Shown one piece after another: positions 8,871 through 19,739 of a stretch of 64,000 bases of DNA. Made by a program: the position numbers and the translations under genes. Below the pieces are notes generated by a model. It saw only the letters and a program-made list of their open reading frames with translations, ran no database searches and was not told the origin of the DNA. How positions within the stretch are numbered: the stretch's first letter is position 1; every line of letters begins with the position of its first letter. Location of the stretch: NCBI RefSeq assembly GCF_900111865.1, contig NZ_FOJS01000001.1:124001-188000 (forward strand), in the 5' to 3' direction. The stretch comes from Parageobacillus thermantarcticus (GTDB lineage Bacteria; Bacillota; Bacilli; Bacillales; Anoxybacillaceae).

Positions 8871-11123
8871 TTATACTTGCGGTTCTAGTTCTTTTTTCGG
8901 GCGTTTTTTCGCTTTTCCTTTTTTCAGTTGGTTTCCTTTCCAAACAACCCATAATTGCGCGGCGATGAATAACGAAGAGTAAACTCCGCAGACTAAGCCA
9001 ACTAAAAGGGCGATATTAAAGTTGAAAATCGCTTCGCTGCCGAAAATCAACAGAGCAACAACGGTAAAGATTACCGTCAACACCGTGTTAATGGAACGGG
9101 TAAGCGTTTGTTGCAGCGCTCTGTTGACGATATGTTTCAAATCATCCACTGTTTTCACTTTGCGTTTTTTCATTAAATCGCGGACGCGGTCAAACGTAAC
9201 GATCGTATCGTTAATCGAATAACCGATAATCGTTAACACCGCAGCAATGAACGTTAAGTCGACTTCCAAACGAGTCAGGCTGAAAAATGTAATGATGAAA
9301 AACGCATCGTGAAGCAACGCTACGATCGCAGCAAGCGCCATATATATTTCAAAACGAAGCGTCACATAAATAATAATCCCAATGGACGAAATGAGCACAG
9401 CGATAAACGCGTTGCGCGCCAATTCTTTTCCAACCACCGGAGATACGGTGCTGACGTTCGGCTCTGAGCCGTACTGCTGTTTAAAATGCGTTTTAAGCTC
9501 AGCGATTTCTTTTTTGCTTAACACGCCGATAAAACGAGCGACACCGACATTATTACGATCACCAGATAACACGATATCTTTCGGTTTTAAGCCAAGCTTT
9601 TCAAACTCGTCGTTTAGCTGCTGAACATTGATTGGCTTGTCGCTCATCACTTCTACGCGCGTACCGCTCGCAAAGTCGATGCCGAGATTCAGCTTCATCG
9701 TCAATAAAGCGATAATGCCAACCACTGTCAGCAAACCGGAAAAAATGAAAAACTTTTTGCTATGTTTTACGAAATCCAAACGGTCAAATTTTGTCGGCAC
9801 TTCCGTGTCGTCCGTTGTTTCAGCGATATTTAAGATTTCCGATTTTTTCACGCCGAAATAGCCCGGTTTGTTATTTAAAACGCGGCTGTAAACAAGCAAG
9901 CCAAGCAGCAGGCGCGTGCCGTACACCGCGGTGATAAAGCTCATCAAAATGCTGATGATCAGCGTCGTTGCGAACCCTTTTACCGAGCTTGTCCCGTAAA
10001 CAAAGAGAACGACACCAGCAATAATCGTCGTAATGTTCGCATCAAAAATTGTCGCAAACGACCCTCTGTTTCCAGAGCGGAACGCCGACATAATCGATTT
10101 GCCGAGCCTGATCTCTTCTTTAATCCGCTCATACGTAATAATGTTGGCATCGACCGCCATCCCGACACCTAAAATAAGGGCGGCGATTCCCGGCAATGTC
10201 AACACGCCGTTCATCCAATCAAAAATAAGTAAAGTAAGGTAAATATAAACGGTTAATGTAATGACAGCGATAACCCCTGGCAAACGATAAAACAAAATCA
10301 TAAAGAGGAAAATCGCCGCAACTCCGACAATGCCGGCAAAAACCGTTTTTTGCAGGGCGTTTTGGCCAAACTGCGCCCCGACCGACGTCGAGTAAATCTC
10401 TTTTAATTCCACCGGAAGCGCGCCGGCATTTAGCAAGTCAGCCAATTGCTGCGCTTCCTTCACGGTGAAGTTGCCCACGATCGAGACATCCGTTTGGTTA
10501 AAAACTTGGTTGACCGCTGCCGCAGAAATAAATTTTGGATCTGCTTTTCCCGCTTCTTTTTTGTAAGAATCTACTCCTTCTTTAAAGTCAAGCCAAATGA
10601 CCAGCAAATTGTTTGGCGGCCCCATTTTATATACTTTTTCTGTCACTTGTTTAAATTTATCCGCATCTTTTAATTTAATCGCGACACTTGGCTTTCCGTT
10701 TTCGTCAAATGTCAGCTTTGCTCCGCCTTGAACAAGATCACTTCCATCCATTAACACGTGATCATTCACGTCACGAAACGTTAATTTCGCTTGTGTCGCC
10801 AAAATTTTGCGCGCTTGATTTTGATCTTTTACACCAGCAAGCTGCACGCGAATCCGATTTTTTCCTTCTATTTGAATGTTCGGCTCGCTTACACCAAGCA
10901 CGTTGACCCGTCGGTTTAACGCGCTCACCGTGCTTTTTAACGTTTCGTCATCGATTTTGTCTCCTTTTTTCGCCGGTTTTACTTCATAAAGCACTTCAAA
11001 GCCGCCTTGCAAATCAAGGCCTAATTTAATATTATGTACAATTCCTTGAATCGTCGGTCCCATCACCCCTGCCAACAGCAAGAGCAACAGGAAAAACGCG
11101 ACAATGCGACTGCGTTTTACCAT
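8871..11123 (-). CDS. secDF: Protein translocase subunit SecDF (fused)
   Basis: Membrane protein that uses the proton gradient to help SecYEG export proteins. The 750 residues hold SecD (about 1-420, six membrane segments plus a large P1 ectodomain beginning after the first segment) fused to SecF (about 450-750, six segments), the arrangement typical of Bacillus. Family motifs include LGLDLQGG near the start, GVGMAVDANIITYERIKEE in SecD and GYSINDTIVTFDRVRD in SecF. ATG 11123 is chosen for the AGGAGG eleven bases upstream; a preceding in-frame TTG would place that site inside the gene. The C-terminus is very lysine-rich. Confidence 0.96.
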   Translation of the reverse strand: MVKRSRIVAFFLLLLLLAGVMGPTIQGIVHNIKLGLDLQGGFEVLYEVKPAKKGDKIDDETLKSTVSALNRRVNVLGVSEPNIQIEGKNRIRVQLAGVKDQNQARKILATQAKLTFRDVNDHVLMDGSDLVQGGAKLTFDENGKPSVAIKLKDADKFKQVTEKVYKMGPPNNLLVIWLDFKEGVDSYKKEAGKADPKFISAAAVNQVFNQTDVSIVGNFTVKEAQQLADLLNAGALPVELKEIYSTSVGAQFGQNALQKTVFAGIVGVAAIFLFMILFYRLPGVIAVITLTVYIYLTLLIFDWMNGVLTLPGIAALILGVGMAVDANIITYERIKEEIRLGKSIMSAFRSGNRGSFATIFDANITTIIAGVVLFVYGTSSVKGFATTLIISILMSFITAVYGTRLLLGLLVYSRVLNNKPGYFGVKKSEILNIAETTDDTEVPTKFDRLDFVKHSKKFFIFSGLLTVVGIIALLTMKLNLGIDFASGTRVEVMSDKPINVQQLNDEFEKLGLKPKDIVLSGDRNNVGVARFIGVLSKKEIAELKTHFKQQYGSEPNVSTVSPVVGKELARNAFIAVLISSIGIIIYVTLRFEIYMALAAIVALLHDAFFIITFFSLTRLEVDLTFIAAVLTIIGYSINDTIVTFDRVRDLMKKRKVKTVDDLKHIVNRALQQTLTRSINTVLTVIFTVVALLIFGSEAIFNFNIALLVGLVCGVYSSLFIAAQLWVVWKGNQLKKGKAKKRPKKELEPQV

Positions 11124-11306
11124 AATAAAAAAATCCTCCTTCAACTCTTCTTGCCGCTCTTCCTTTCACATTCCACCAGACAAACATTGTTTTCATCAAA
11201 AAAATAAGGCTAAGAGCAATGAACGATGATTGCAAGCAATCAGACCTTTCTCCATACTCATTCCCATTATGAAGCAGCGAACGGAAACTGTCAATTTTCT
11301 ACATCA

Positions 11307-11603
11307 CTATAATAATTCTTTTAACACCGTTTCTAAATCATCATCTCCCAAAGAGCGCTGTTCTTTATATGACTGCATCGTCACAAACGACATGTATTCG
11401 CCGATTTGCAGCGACAAAATATCGTTAACAAGTTCAAATAGTTTTTTTTCTTTTTTGAAATTCTTCCACTTTTTTTGAACTAAACAATCCCATATTTGCT
11501 CCATCGTCACTTGGTGATAGCCAAGCAAACGAAATTCATCATACTTGCATTGCAACGCCGGCATCAGTTGTTCGCGCAATTCATTTTGTTTTTCCTTTTC
11601 CAT
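11307..11603 (-). CDS. comN: Post-transcriptional regulator ComN
   Basis: Recognised as the 98-residue ComN/YrzD family: a small charged helical protein, with LGYHQVTMEQIWDCLVQKKWK centrally and EYMSFVTMQSYKE near the C-terminus. In B. subtilis it controls accumulation of the comE competence transcript at the cell poles together with DivIVA. It lies upstream of secDF as in B. subtilis. Its presence beside a genome-encoded pilus system is suggestive but it is a general Bacillaceae gene. The identification rests on length, sequence and position. Confidence 0.85.
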   Translation of the reverse strand: MEKEKQNELREQLMPALQCKYDEFRLLGYHQVTMEQIWDCLVQKKWKNFKKEKKLFELVNDILSLQIGEYMSFVTMQSYKEQRSLGDDDLETVLKELL

Positions 11604-11720
11604 TCTTTTCCCTTCTCCCCTTGATAAAATCCGTCATCATCCTTGTCATGCTTGTTTATATCGACTGCATATAGTTAATTGTATAAAAGATTATCGCGTT
11701 TGAGAAGGTAGGGAGAGGCG

Positions 11721-13283
11721 ATGTCCAAATTTTTACAAGGAACGATGATTTTAATCATTGCCGGTTTGATTACAAGAGTGCTTGGATTTGTTAACCGCAT
11801 TGTCGTCGCCCGCGTCATCGGCGGCGAAGGGGTCGGATTGTACATGATGGCAATGCCGACGCTCGTGTTGGCGATTACGATTACGCAAATGGGGCTGCCT
11901 GTCGCCATTTCGAAACTTGTTGCAGAAGCCGAAGCGGTCGGCGACCGGCGAAAAGTGAAAAAAATTCTTGTCGTTTCTTTAACGATCACTGGCATGCTTA
12001 GCATTATTTTCTTCCCTGCCATGATTTTGCTCGCTCCGTTTTTGTCACAAACGTTATTTACGGACCCGCGCACCTACTATCCGCTGATCGCCATCGCTCC
12101 CGTCGTCCCAATCATTGCGATTTCCTCCGTGCTGCGCGGATATTTCCAAGGAAAACAACAAATGAAGCCATATGCGTATTCACAGCTATTAGAACAAATC
12201 GTCCGCATCAGCTTCATAGCGATTTGCACGAAGGCGCTGTTGCCGTACGGCATCGAATATGCTGCCGCAGGCGCCATGATTTCGTCGGTGATCGGCGAAT
12301 TCGCATCGCTATTATACTTGCTTTACATGTTTAAGTTGAAAAAATCAGTGAAAGTGCGTGCAAAGTTTTTTCAATATGTCAGGTCAGGAAAGCACACGTT
12401 TACAAGTTTAATGCGCATCGCTTTGCCAACGACAGGAAGCCGGTTAATTGGTTCCCTTTCGTGGTTTTTGGAGCCGATTGTCGTTGCGAACAGCTTGTCT
12501 ATCGCTGGAGTCGCAACAACGCTGGCGACAAAGCAATACGGCCAGCTGACTGGATATGCGCTTCCATTATTAATGCTGCCATCGTTCATTACGTATTCAT
12601 TATCCACATCTCTTGTTCCGGCAATTAGCGAAGCGGCGGCGCAAAAACAAACGTTGCTAGTGGAACACCGCATTCAGCAGGCAATGCGCCTTTCTCTTGT
12701 CACCGGCGGGCTTTCTGTCGTCGTCTTATACGTGTTTGCGGAACCGCTCATGCAGCTGATGTATGGCACAAGCGAAGCGACCATTTTTGTCAAAGTGATG
12801 GCGCCATTTTTCTTATTCTATTACTTTCAAGGTCCGCTGCAAGCGATATTGCAAGGCCTTGATTTAGCGAAAGCGGCGATGACAAACAGCCTCATTGGCG
12901 CAACCGTAAAAATTGCCTGCATTTTCGCTTTGGCAACCCAGCCAAACTTAGGAATTATGGGAGCGGCATTGGCAATTGCCATCAATACCGTGTTGGTCAC
13001 CTTGCTGCATTTTGCAACGATCGTAAAAGCAGTGTCTTACTCCGTTTACGCAAGCGAATATGTAAAAGCATGTTTATCCATCATTGCAGCGGGGGCCGCT
13101 GGATACGTATCATTTCACCATACTTTCGTGATGTTCCCGCTGCTTATGCGGACGTTAGCGGCGATTACGGTGACAACGATCGTTTATTTGCTTCTATTGA
13201 TCATTTTTCAATTGATTAAGCGAGAAGAACTTGCGCAAATCCCGGCAATCGGCGCCTTTTTTGCGAAAAAAAAACGCAAATAA
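11721..13283 (+). CDS. spoVB: Stage V sporulation protein B (MOP-family flippase)
   Basis: Polytopic membrane protein of the MurJ/Wzx-like flippase superfamily required for spore cortex formation; probably moves lipid-linked peptidoglycan precursors during sporulation. The 520 residues are close to the B. subtilis length and contain about 14 hydrophobic segments. The N-terminus MSKFLQGTMILIIAGLITR and the segment ARVIGGEGVGLYMMAMP match the family. A GGGAGAGG site precedes the ATG. It lies divergent from comN with its own promoter region. Confidence 0.93.
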   Translation: MSKFLQGTMILIIAGLITRVLGFVNRIVVARVIGGEGVGLYMMAMPTLVLAITITQMGLPVAISKLVAEAEAVGDRRKVKKILVVSLTITGMLSIIFFPAMILLAPFLSQTLFTDPRTYYPLIAIAPVVPIIAISSVLRGYFQGKQQMKPYAYSQLLEQIVRISFIAICTKALLPYGIEYAAAGAMISSVIGEFASLLYLLYMFKLKKSVKVRAKFFQYVRSGKHTFTSLMRIALPTTGSRLIGSLSWFLEPIVVANSLSIAGVATTLATKQYGQLTGYALPLLMLPSFITYSLSTSLVPAISEAAAQKQTLLVEHRIQQAMRLSLVTGGLSVVVLYVFAEPLMQLMYGTSEATIFVKVMAPFFLFYYFQGPLQAILQGLDLAKAAMTNSLIGATVKIACIFALATQPNLGIMGAALAIAINTVLVTLLHFATIVKAVSYSVYASEYVKACLSIIAAGAAGYVSFHHTFVMFPLLMRTLAAITVTTIVYLLLLIIFQLIKREELAQIPAIGAFFAKKKRK

Positions 13284-13351
13284 ACTTCTAAACGAATCCA
13301 AACAAGAATATACTTTGGTAAAACGATTATCGAGCGACAAGGGGGAGGGAG

Positions 13352-13726
13352 ATGGCAAGACTCGGAACAGCCGTTGTTTACGGAATCATCACGATTTTCT
13401 TATTGGCGGCTCTCATTAGTTTCTTTTTATCTCTCATTCTCAAATGGACAAACGTACAAGAATCTTCGCTGACGTGGGTGATTTTTGCCGGATCGCTCCT
13501 TTCGGTATTCATCGGGGGGTTTGTGGCCGGTGGGAAAGGAAAAGAAAAAGGTTGGTTTATCGGCGGGATCACCAGTTTGCTATTTACGTTCATTATATTT
13601 CTATTTCAGTTTTTAGGATTAGAAAAAGCGTTCACCATCGAACAATGGTTGTACCATCTTAGCTTTTTTGTCGCGGCAGCGCTTGGCGGAATTGTCGGGG
13701 TAAACGTGACGGCTACACGAAATTAA
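13352..13726 (+). CDS. yrzE: Small membrane protein, TIGR04086/YrzE family
   Basis: A 124-residue protein with four hydrophobic segments separated by short loops; the second and third flank GGFVAGGKGKEKGWFIGG, a glycine-rich signature of this family. Function is unknown. It starts 68 bases after spoVB, preceded by GGGGGAGG, and is followed directly by a terminator, so it is probably co-transcribed with spoVB, matching the spoVB-yrzE order in B. subtilis. Confidence 0.82.
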   Translation: MARLGTAVVYGIITIFLLAALISFFLSLILKWTNVQESSLTWVIFAGSLLSVFIGGFVAGGKGKEKGWFIGGITSLLFTFIIFLFQFLGLEKAFTIEQWLYHLSFFVAAALGGIVGVNVTATRN

Positions 13727-13734
13727 ACGATGAC

Positions 13735-13770
13735 GGCTACCTCCATTAGAAAAGGTAGCCGTTTTCGTTT
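13735..13770 (+). terminator. Rho-independent terminator after spoVB-yrzE
   Basis: The arms ACGGCTACCT and AGGTAGCCGT flank CCATTAGAAA and are followed by TTTCGTTTTCATTT. T residues lie only on the + strand side, so it ends the + strand transcript before the convergent yajC. Confidence 0.85.
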
Positions 13771-13774
13771 TCAT

Positions 13775-14044
13775 TTACTTATTTTCGGATACAACTTCGC
13801 GCACCGCCGAGCGGTCATATGTAAGCCTCGTTCCGTCGCCTGCACGAATGACGACTTTATCTTCATCGACCGAATCGATGATTCCATGCAGCCCGCCGAT
13901 CGTGATGATTTTATCCCCTTTCTTTAAATTGGCCTGCATTTGCTGAATCGCGCGCTGCCGTTTCTGCTGCGGCCGAAGTATCAAGAAATAAAAAATCACA
14001 AAAAACAAGACAATAGGAAGCAAATTCACAATCGCCGCTGACAT
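13775..14044 (-). CDS. yajC: Preprotein translocase subunit YajC
   Basis: Small single-pass membrane protein that associates with SecDF. The 89-residue product has an N-terminal membrane segment (IVNLLPIVLFFVIFYFLIL), then the family signature RPQQKRQRAIQQMQANLKKG and GDKIITIGGLHGIID. The ATG at 14044 is preceded by GAGGGG five bases upstream. It is the last gene of the ruv-que-tgt operon, beginning 18 bases after tgt. Confidence 0.94.
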   Translation of the reverse strand: MSAAIVNLLPIVLFFVIFYFLILRPQQKRQRAIQQMQANLKKGDKIITIGGLHGIIDSVDEDKVVIRAGDGTRLTYDRSAVREVVSENK

Positions 14045-14062
14045 AAAATCCCCTCTTTCCAA

Positions 14063-15223
<1,161 letters not shown>

Positions 15224-16252
15224 TTAAATAATTAACATCGCATCGCCGAAGCTAAAGAAACGATACCGCTCTTTCACCGCCACGTTGTAAGCGCGCAAAA
15301 TATTTTCGCGGCCGGCAAGCGCACTGACAAGCATAATCAGCGTTGATTTCGGCAAATGGAAGTTTGTCACTAAACCGTCGATTGCCTTAAACTCATAGCC
15401 TGGATAAATGAAAATATCCGTCCAGCCGCTTTCCGCTACAAATGTACCGTTATGTCTTGTCGCGATCGTCTCCAACGTGCGCGTGGACGTCGTGCCGACA
15501 GCGATAATGCGTCCTCCTTGCCGTCTCACTTCGTTTAGCAATCGCGCCGTCTCTTCCGTCATTTGATAAAATTCGGCGTGCATATCATGTTCTTCAATGT
15601 TTTCGACATTGACAGGGCGGAACGTGCCAAGCCCGACGTGGAGAGTAATAAACGCGATATGCACCCCTTTGGCGCGAATATCGTCAAGAAGCTGTTCCGT
15701 AAAATGAAGTCCGGCCGTCGGCGCCGCCGCCGAGCCGATTTCGCGGGCATATACCGTCTGATAGCGTTCCGGATCATCCAATTTTTCTTTAATATAAGGA
15801 GGCAGCGGCATTTCCCCAAGCTGTTCAAGCACTTCATAAAAAATGCCGCGGTAGGAAAATTGCAAAATGCGGCCCCCATGTTCAAGCGTATTGACACATG
15901 TCGCTTTCAGCCGCCCATCGCCGAAAATAATTGTCGTTCCGACTTTTACCCGTTTTGCCGGTTTTACTAGCGTTTCCCATCGGTCTCCTTCCAATTGTTT
16001 TAACAACAGCACTTCAATGTTAGCGCCGGTATCTTCTTTTTCCCCGTAAAGGCGTGCCGGCATCACGCGTGTATCATTAAGGACAAGGCAGTCGCCTTCA
16101 CGTAAATACGATAAAATGTTGCGAAAAGTTTCATGGCGAATTTCGCCGGTTTTTTTATCAAGCACCATCAGCCGCGATGCGTCGCGGTTTGGCAGCGGTG
16201 TTTGCGCAATTAACTCTTCCGGTAAATCAAAGTCAAACAAATCGATTTTCAT
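15224..16252 (-). CDS. queA: S-adenosylmethionine:tRNA ribosyltransferase-isomerase
   Basis: Transfers and isomerises the ribosyl part of SAM onto preQ1-tRNA to make epoxyqueuosine. The 342 residues equal the B. subtilis length. Signatures include [13 protein letters not shown] near residue 60, [10 protein letters not shown] near 165 and [12 protein letters not shown] 16252 is used because an in-frame GTG nine bases earlier would overlap the AAGGTGAG ribosome-binding site. It lies 22 bases after the DUF2905 gene, leaving no room for a preQ1 riboswitch. Confidence 0.97.
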   Translation of the reverse strand: MKIDLFDFDLPEELIAQTPLPNRDASRLMVLDKKTGEIRHETFRNILSYLREGDCLVLNDTRVMPARLYGEKEDTGANIEVLLLKQLEGDRWETLVKPAKRVKVGTTIIFGDGRLKATCVNTLEHGGRILQFSYRGIFYEVLEQLGEMPLPPYIKEKLDDPERYQTVYAREIGSAAAPTAGLHFTEQLLDDIRAKGVHIAFITLHVGLGTFRPVNVENIEEHDMHAEFYQMTEETARLLNEVRRQGGRIIAVGTTSTRTLETIATRHNGTFVAESGWTDIFIYPGYEFKAIDGLVTNFHLPKSTLIMLVSALAGRENILRAYNVAVKERYRFFSFGDAMLII

Positions 16253-16274
16253 ATTTCTCACCTTGCTTTATTGT

Positions 16275-16481
16275 TTAACGGAATCGACCAAGTATATAAA
16301 AAATGAGGGAAAGCACGATGCTTAGCAAAATCGACGTAACCACCGGAAAATAAAACGTCGTATTCCCTTTCCGAATAATAATATCTCCCGGAAGCCGCCC
16401 CAGTTTCATAAACTGCATGAGAAACCCGATAATAATGAGGACGGCCCCAACTGTCATGATGAATTTAGGCAGGCTATTCAT
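16275..16481 (-). CDS. DUF2905 family small membrane protein
   Basis: A 68-residue protein with two membrane segments ([18 protein letters not shown] and [21 protein letters not shown]) separated by [16 protein letters not shown], the hallmark of the DUF2905 family. Its function is not known. The start overlaps the last four bases of ruvB, indicating translational coupling in the ruvAB-queA operon; the gene in this position in B. subtilis is yrzS. Confidence 0.87.
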   Translation of the reverse strand: MNSLPKFIMTVGAVLIIIGFLMQFMKLGRLPGDIIIRKGNTTFYFPVVTSILLSIVLSLIFYILGRFR

Positions 16482-17479
16482 TGTTTTGGAACCTCCATTC
16501 CAAAATGTTCGTAAGCAATCGGGGTGACGATGCGGCCGCGCGGGGTGCGCTGTAAAAAGCCGATTTGCAATAAGTACGGCTCATACACGTCTTCGATCGT
16601 TTGCGTCTCTTCGCCGATTGTTGCCGCGATCGTATCAATGCCAACCGGCCCGCCATTAAACTTTTCCATAATCGCCTTGATCAATTTACGATCGATATGA
16701 TCAAGGCCTAGCCGATCGACTTGCAGCAGTTCCAGCGCCTCTTTCGCCAACGAAAACGTGATCGTGCCGTCTCCTCGCACTTGGGCAAAATCGCGGACGC
16801 GACGCAAAAGGCGATTCGCGATGCGCGGCGTGCCCCGCGAGCGCCGGGCGATTTCCAACGCGGCTTCCGCCTTGATGTCGACGTGCAAAATCTCTGCTGT
16901 CCGCATCACAATTTGCGTAAGATGTTCAGGTTGATAATACTCCAATCGGCTAATCACCCCAAAACGGTCGCGAAGCGGTGCGGATAAGGCGCCTGCCCTT
17001 GTCGTGGCGCCGACAAGCGTAAACGGAGGCAAATCAATGCGGATGGAACGAGCGGTTTGCCCTTTTCCAATCACGATGTCCAAGCAATAATCTTCCATCG
17101 CCGGATAAAGCACTTCTTCGACGGAACGGTGCAACCGATGAATTTCATCAATGAATAACACATCTCCTGGCTCCAAAGAAGTTAAAATCGCCGCTAAATC
17201 GCCGGGGCGCTCAATCGCCGGACCGGAAGTCGTGCGCAGGTGCACTCCCATTTCATTCGCGATAATCCCGGCCAACGTCGTCTTTCCCAGCCCAGGAGGA
17301 CCGTACAGAAGCACATGATCAAGCGTTTCTTCGCGCATTTTCGCCGCTTCAATAAATACTTTTAAATTGTCTTTCACTTTATCTTGTCCAATATATTCAT
17401 GCAAAAACTTCGGGCGGAGACTATATTCCAGCGAAACGTCTTCACGGTGAACATCGCCGGAAACAAGGCGGTCTTCCAT
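16478..17479 (-). CDS. ruvB: Holliday junction branch migration helicase RuvB
   Basis: AAA+ motor that drives Holliday-junction branch migration with RuvA. The 333 residues are full length. Walker A is GPPGLGKTT (about residues 61-69), Walker B is [10 protein letters not shown], sensor 1 is GATTRAG, and the C-terminal winged-helix DNA-binding domain includes [12 protein letters not shown]. It starts 13 bases after ruvA. Confidence 0.98.
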   Translation of the reverse strand: MEDRLVSGDVHREDVSLEYSLRPKFLHEYIGQDKVKDNLKVFIEAAKMREETLDHVLLYGPPGLGKTTLAGIIANEMGVHLRTTSGPAIERPGDLAAILTSLEPGDVLFIDEIHRLHRSVEEVLYPAMEDYCLDIVIGKGQTARSIRIDLPPFTLVGATTRAGALSAPLRDRFGVISRLEYYQPEHLTQIVMRTAEILHVDIKAEAALEIARRSRGTPRIANRLLRRVRDFAQVRGDGTITFSLAKEALELLQVDRLGLDHIDRKLIKAIMEKFNGGPVGIDTIAATIGEETQTIEDVYEPYLLQIGFLQRTPRGRIVTPIAYEHFGMEVPKQ

Positions 17480-17492
17480 GTTCCTCCCCTCC

Positions 17493-18098
17493 CTACTTTA
17501 ACAGTTGCTGAAGCGCGCGCTTCACGTATTGATCGGTGGACAAGTTTTCTTTCATCAACGACGGCACTACTTTTTGAATTTCCCGTTCCGCGTAGCCTAA
17601 CGCTTTTAACGCCTCGATCGCCTCTTCAAGAGCAGATAAATGAGGCGGTTCCGATTCTTCTTGAGCGTGAAACAAATCTGGATATGTTTTAGTAGCAACA
17701 GCAGTAAGCTTCCCTTTTAAATCGAGAATCATTTGCCGCGCCGTTTTTTTTCCGACACCCGGAAACTTGCATAAAAATGTTTCATTTTCTTGTTCGATCG
17801 CTTCGACAAGCTGTTCAGGCCTTCCTGCCGCTAAAATCGCCAAGCCGCCTTTTGGGCCAATTCCCGAAACTTGCAATAGCTTCGCAAACAACGCTCGCTC
17901 TTCGCGGGTGCGAAATCCGTACAAAGCAAGCATATCTTCACGCACGTATTGGTATGTATAAACCGTCACGATCGTATCGCGGCTTTCTTGAAACGAAAAC
18001 GGATTGGGCGTAAAAATTTGATACCCAATGCCGTTGTTGTCGATCACAATATATTCCGGGCAAACATAATCAACGTATCCGCGGACAAATTCAATCAA
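17493..18098 (-). CDS. ruvA: Holliday junction DNA-binding protein RuvA
   Basis: Tetrameric protein that binds four-way junctions and loads RuvB. I take the TTG at 18098 as start: it gives the 201-residue family length beginning with [11 protein letters not shown], and GAGGGG lies seven bases upstream; an ATG at 18134 would add 12 charged residues with no ribosome-binding site. The OB-fold (1-62), helix-hairpin-helix segments ([17 protein letters not shown] and [17 protein letters not shown]) and the C-terminal three-helix domain ([13 protein letters not shown]) are all visible. Confidence 0.95.
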   Translation of the reverse strand: MIEFVRGYVDYVCPEYIVIDNNGIGYQIFTPNPFSFQESRDTIVTVYTYQYVREDMLALYGFRTREERALFAKLLQVSGIGPKGGLAILAAGRPEQLVEAIEQENETFLCKFPGVGKKTARQMILDLKGKLTAVATKTYPDLFHAQEESEPPHLSALEEAIEALKALGYAEREIQKVVPSLMKENLSTDQYVKRALQQLLK

Positions 18099-18189
18099 CG
18101 CTGTACCCCTCTCTTTTCTTTCCTGCCTTTCCATTGTATCATACCATTACATTATAACAAAAAGCGAATGTATATTCCTATTTAAAAAA

Positions 18190-18222
18190 CAAAAAAGACT
18201 TACCGAAAGATAAGTCTATCGC
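18190..18222 (-). terminator. Rho-independent terminator after bofC
   Basis: On the - strand AGACTTA and TAAGTCT flank TCTTTCGG, followed by TTTTTTGTTTTTT. It ends the bofC transcript and isolates it from ruvA. Confidence 0.85.
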
Positions 18223-18692
18223 ATTAAAGCAAAATGGCGGTATGTTTCGATAATGTCTTCATATTGCGATTTGGAGACGACGCGAATTCCTTGCTTCAAC
18301 TGCTTATGTTGGCGGCTTTCCAGCTTTTTCACATCAATTTGAAAAAACGATTGAATAATCCGTGTCGAATGAGCGGGTTTTCCTTCAAAAATCGATAACG
18401 TTCCATCTTCAGTAATTCCAAAATAACCGTTCGATTTTAATAATGGAGAAATATCGTTCACCGTTTTGCGAAATACAAGTGTTTCATCATCCATATTCAC
18501 AAGCTGCCAGCCTTTATATTTTTTCCATATATCTTTCATGGACACAACGGTTTCCTTTTTTGTCTCTTCGCTCACTTCCCCGTCTAAATATTGCCGTTCC
18601 AAAATAATCGTCATTTTTACCGGCGCCGGCGCAGCAAAAGCAGTTTGGGTGAATAATACATGGAAAAACATTAAAAAGAAAGCGGCAAGCAT
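18216..18692 (-). CDS. bofC: Sporulation intercompartmental signalling protein BofC
   Basis: Recognised as BofC, a forespore-expressed protein exported into the intermembrane space, where it restrains SpoIVB and so times pro-sigma-K activation in the mother cell. The 158-residue product has a signal peptide (MLAAFFLMFFHVLFTQTAFA), the characteristic MTIILERQYLDGEVSEE strand region and QSFFQIDVKKLESRQHKQL near residues 112-130. ATG 18692 is preferred to an ATG two codons earlier because AAGGAG then sits six bases upstream. It lies beside ruvA as in B. subtilis, and its target pathway (SpoIVFA/FB) is also encoded in this window. Confidence 0.9.
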   Translation of the reverse strand: MLAAFFLMFFHVLFTQTAFAAPAPVKMTIILERQYLDGEVSEETKKETVVSMKDIWKKYKGWQLVNMDDETLVFRKTVNDISPLLKSNGYFGITEDGTLSIFEGKPAHSTRIIQSFFQIDVKKLESRQHKQLKQGIRVVSKSQYEDIIETYRHFALMR

Positions 18693-18841
18693 TCGCATCT
18701 CCTTTTCCTCTCTTTCAAGGTAAAAATAAAATGCTCACTTCTATTTTCACCAATGTAAGAAGTTTTATCCGCTTTCTTTCAATTGTTGCACTTTTTCACA
18801 TTCCATATCTGTCTTTTCGCCAAAACCGGTGCCCAATTGGC

Positions 18842-18875
18842 AAAAAAATAACGCCCTATACACTAGGTATAGGAC
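18842..18875 (-). terminator. Rho-independent terminator after yebC
   Basis: On the - strand GTCCTATAC and GTATAGGGC flank CTAGT, followed by GTTATTTTTTT. The 142 bases between this hairpin and bofC presumably hold the bofC promoter; I could not assign a convincing one. Confidence 0.82.
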
Positions 18876-18887
18876 ATTATTTGATCG

Positions 18888-19628
18888 TTACTCATCCAAC
18901 ACGGATTCGTCCAAGTTATGGTACACTTCTTGGACGTCGTCGTCATCTTCCAGCGTATCGATCAACTTCAACATTTTTTTCAAATCATCGCCGGCAAGCG
19001 TCGTATACGTTTGCGGAATCATCGTAATTTCGGCGCTGGCAAACGAAAAGCCTTGCTTCTCCAACTTTTCTTTTACTTCTTCAAACGTTTCCGGCGTTGT
19101 ATAAATTTCAAACGAATCTTCGGTCGTTTCCATCTCTTCCGCTCCTGCTTCAATCGCCTGAAGAAGCATGTCGTCTTCATCGATGTCAAGCCCTTCTCGG
19201 GCAATAACAAGCAGCCCTTTTCGCTCAAACAAATAGGAAACGCAGCCGGTTTCCCCTAAATTGCCGCCGTTTTTCGAAAATGCTACCCGCACGTTTGAAG
19301 CCGTGCGGTTTTTATTATCCGTCAAGCAAACGACCATCACCGCCACGCCGCCAGGCCCGTATCCTTCATAGCGAACTTCTTCGTAGTTCGTCTGTTCTTG
19401 GTTTCCCGTCGCTTTTTTGATGGCACGCTCAATATTTTCATTCGGCATGTTCGCCGCTCTTGCTTTTTCAATAACAAGGCGCAAGGCTGGATTGGCTGCC
19501 GGATCGCCTCCGCCTGTTTTGGCTGCTACATAAATTTCTTTCGCCAATTTCATAAACAGTTTGCCACGCTTTGCGTCTTGCGCGTTTTTACGGCGTTGAA
19601 TGTTCTTCCACTTCGAATGTCCAGCCAT
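18888..19628 (-). CDS. yebC: YebC/PmpR family protein
   Basis: Member of the universally conserved YebC/PmpR family, annotated variously as a transcription regulator and, for some members, as a factor that relieves ribosome stalling. The 246 residues are standard length and begin [31 protein letters not shown] and [18 protein letters not shown] are family signatures. ATG 19628 is preceded by GAGGAG eight to nine bases upstream. It has its own terminator. Which of the proposed activities applies here cannot be read from sequence. Confidence 0.93.
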   Translation of the reverse strand: MAGHSKWKNIQRRKNAQDAKRGKLFMKLAKEIYVAAKTGGGDPAANPALRLVIEKARAANMPNENIERAIKKATGNQEQTNYEEVRYEGYGPGGVAVMVVCLTDNKNRTASNVRVAFSKNGGNLGETGCVSYLFERKGLLVIAREGLDIDEDDMLLQAIEAGAEEMETTEDSFEIYTTPETFEEVKEKLEKQGFSFASAEITMIPQTYTTLAGDDLKKMLKLIDTLEDDDDVQEVYHNLDESVLDE

Positions 19629-19739
19629 CGAAATTTCTCCTCTCATCGCAACGAAATTTCCGATATTACTATACCAAAAAAACGGGAAATTGTCATAGTA
19701 AAACGGGAACGCTTTGAAAAAAGCATTCCCTTATGAAAA

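Noticed and set aside
16253-16300. PreQ1 riboswitch before queA
   Set aside because: Only 22 bases separate queA from the preceding gene and they contain just the ribosome-binding site; no pseudoknot-forming sequence is present.
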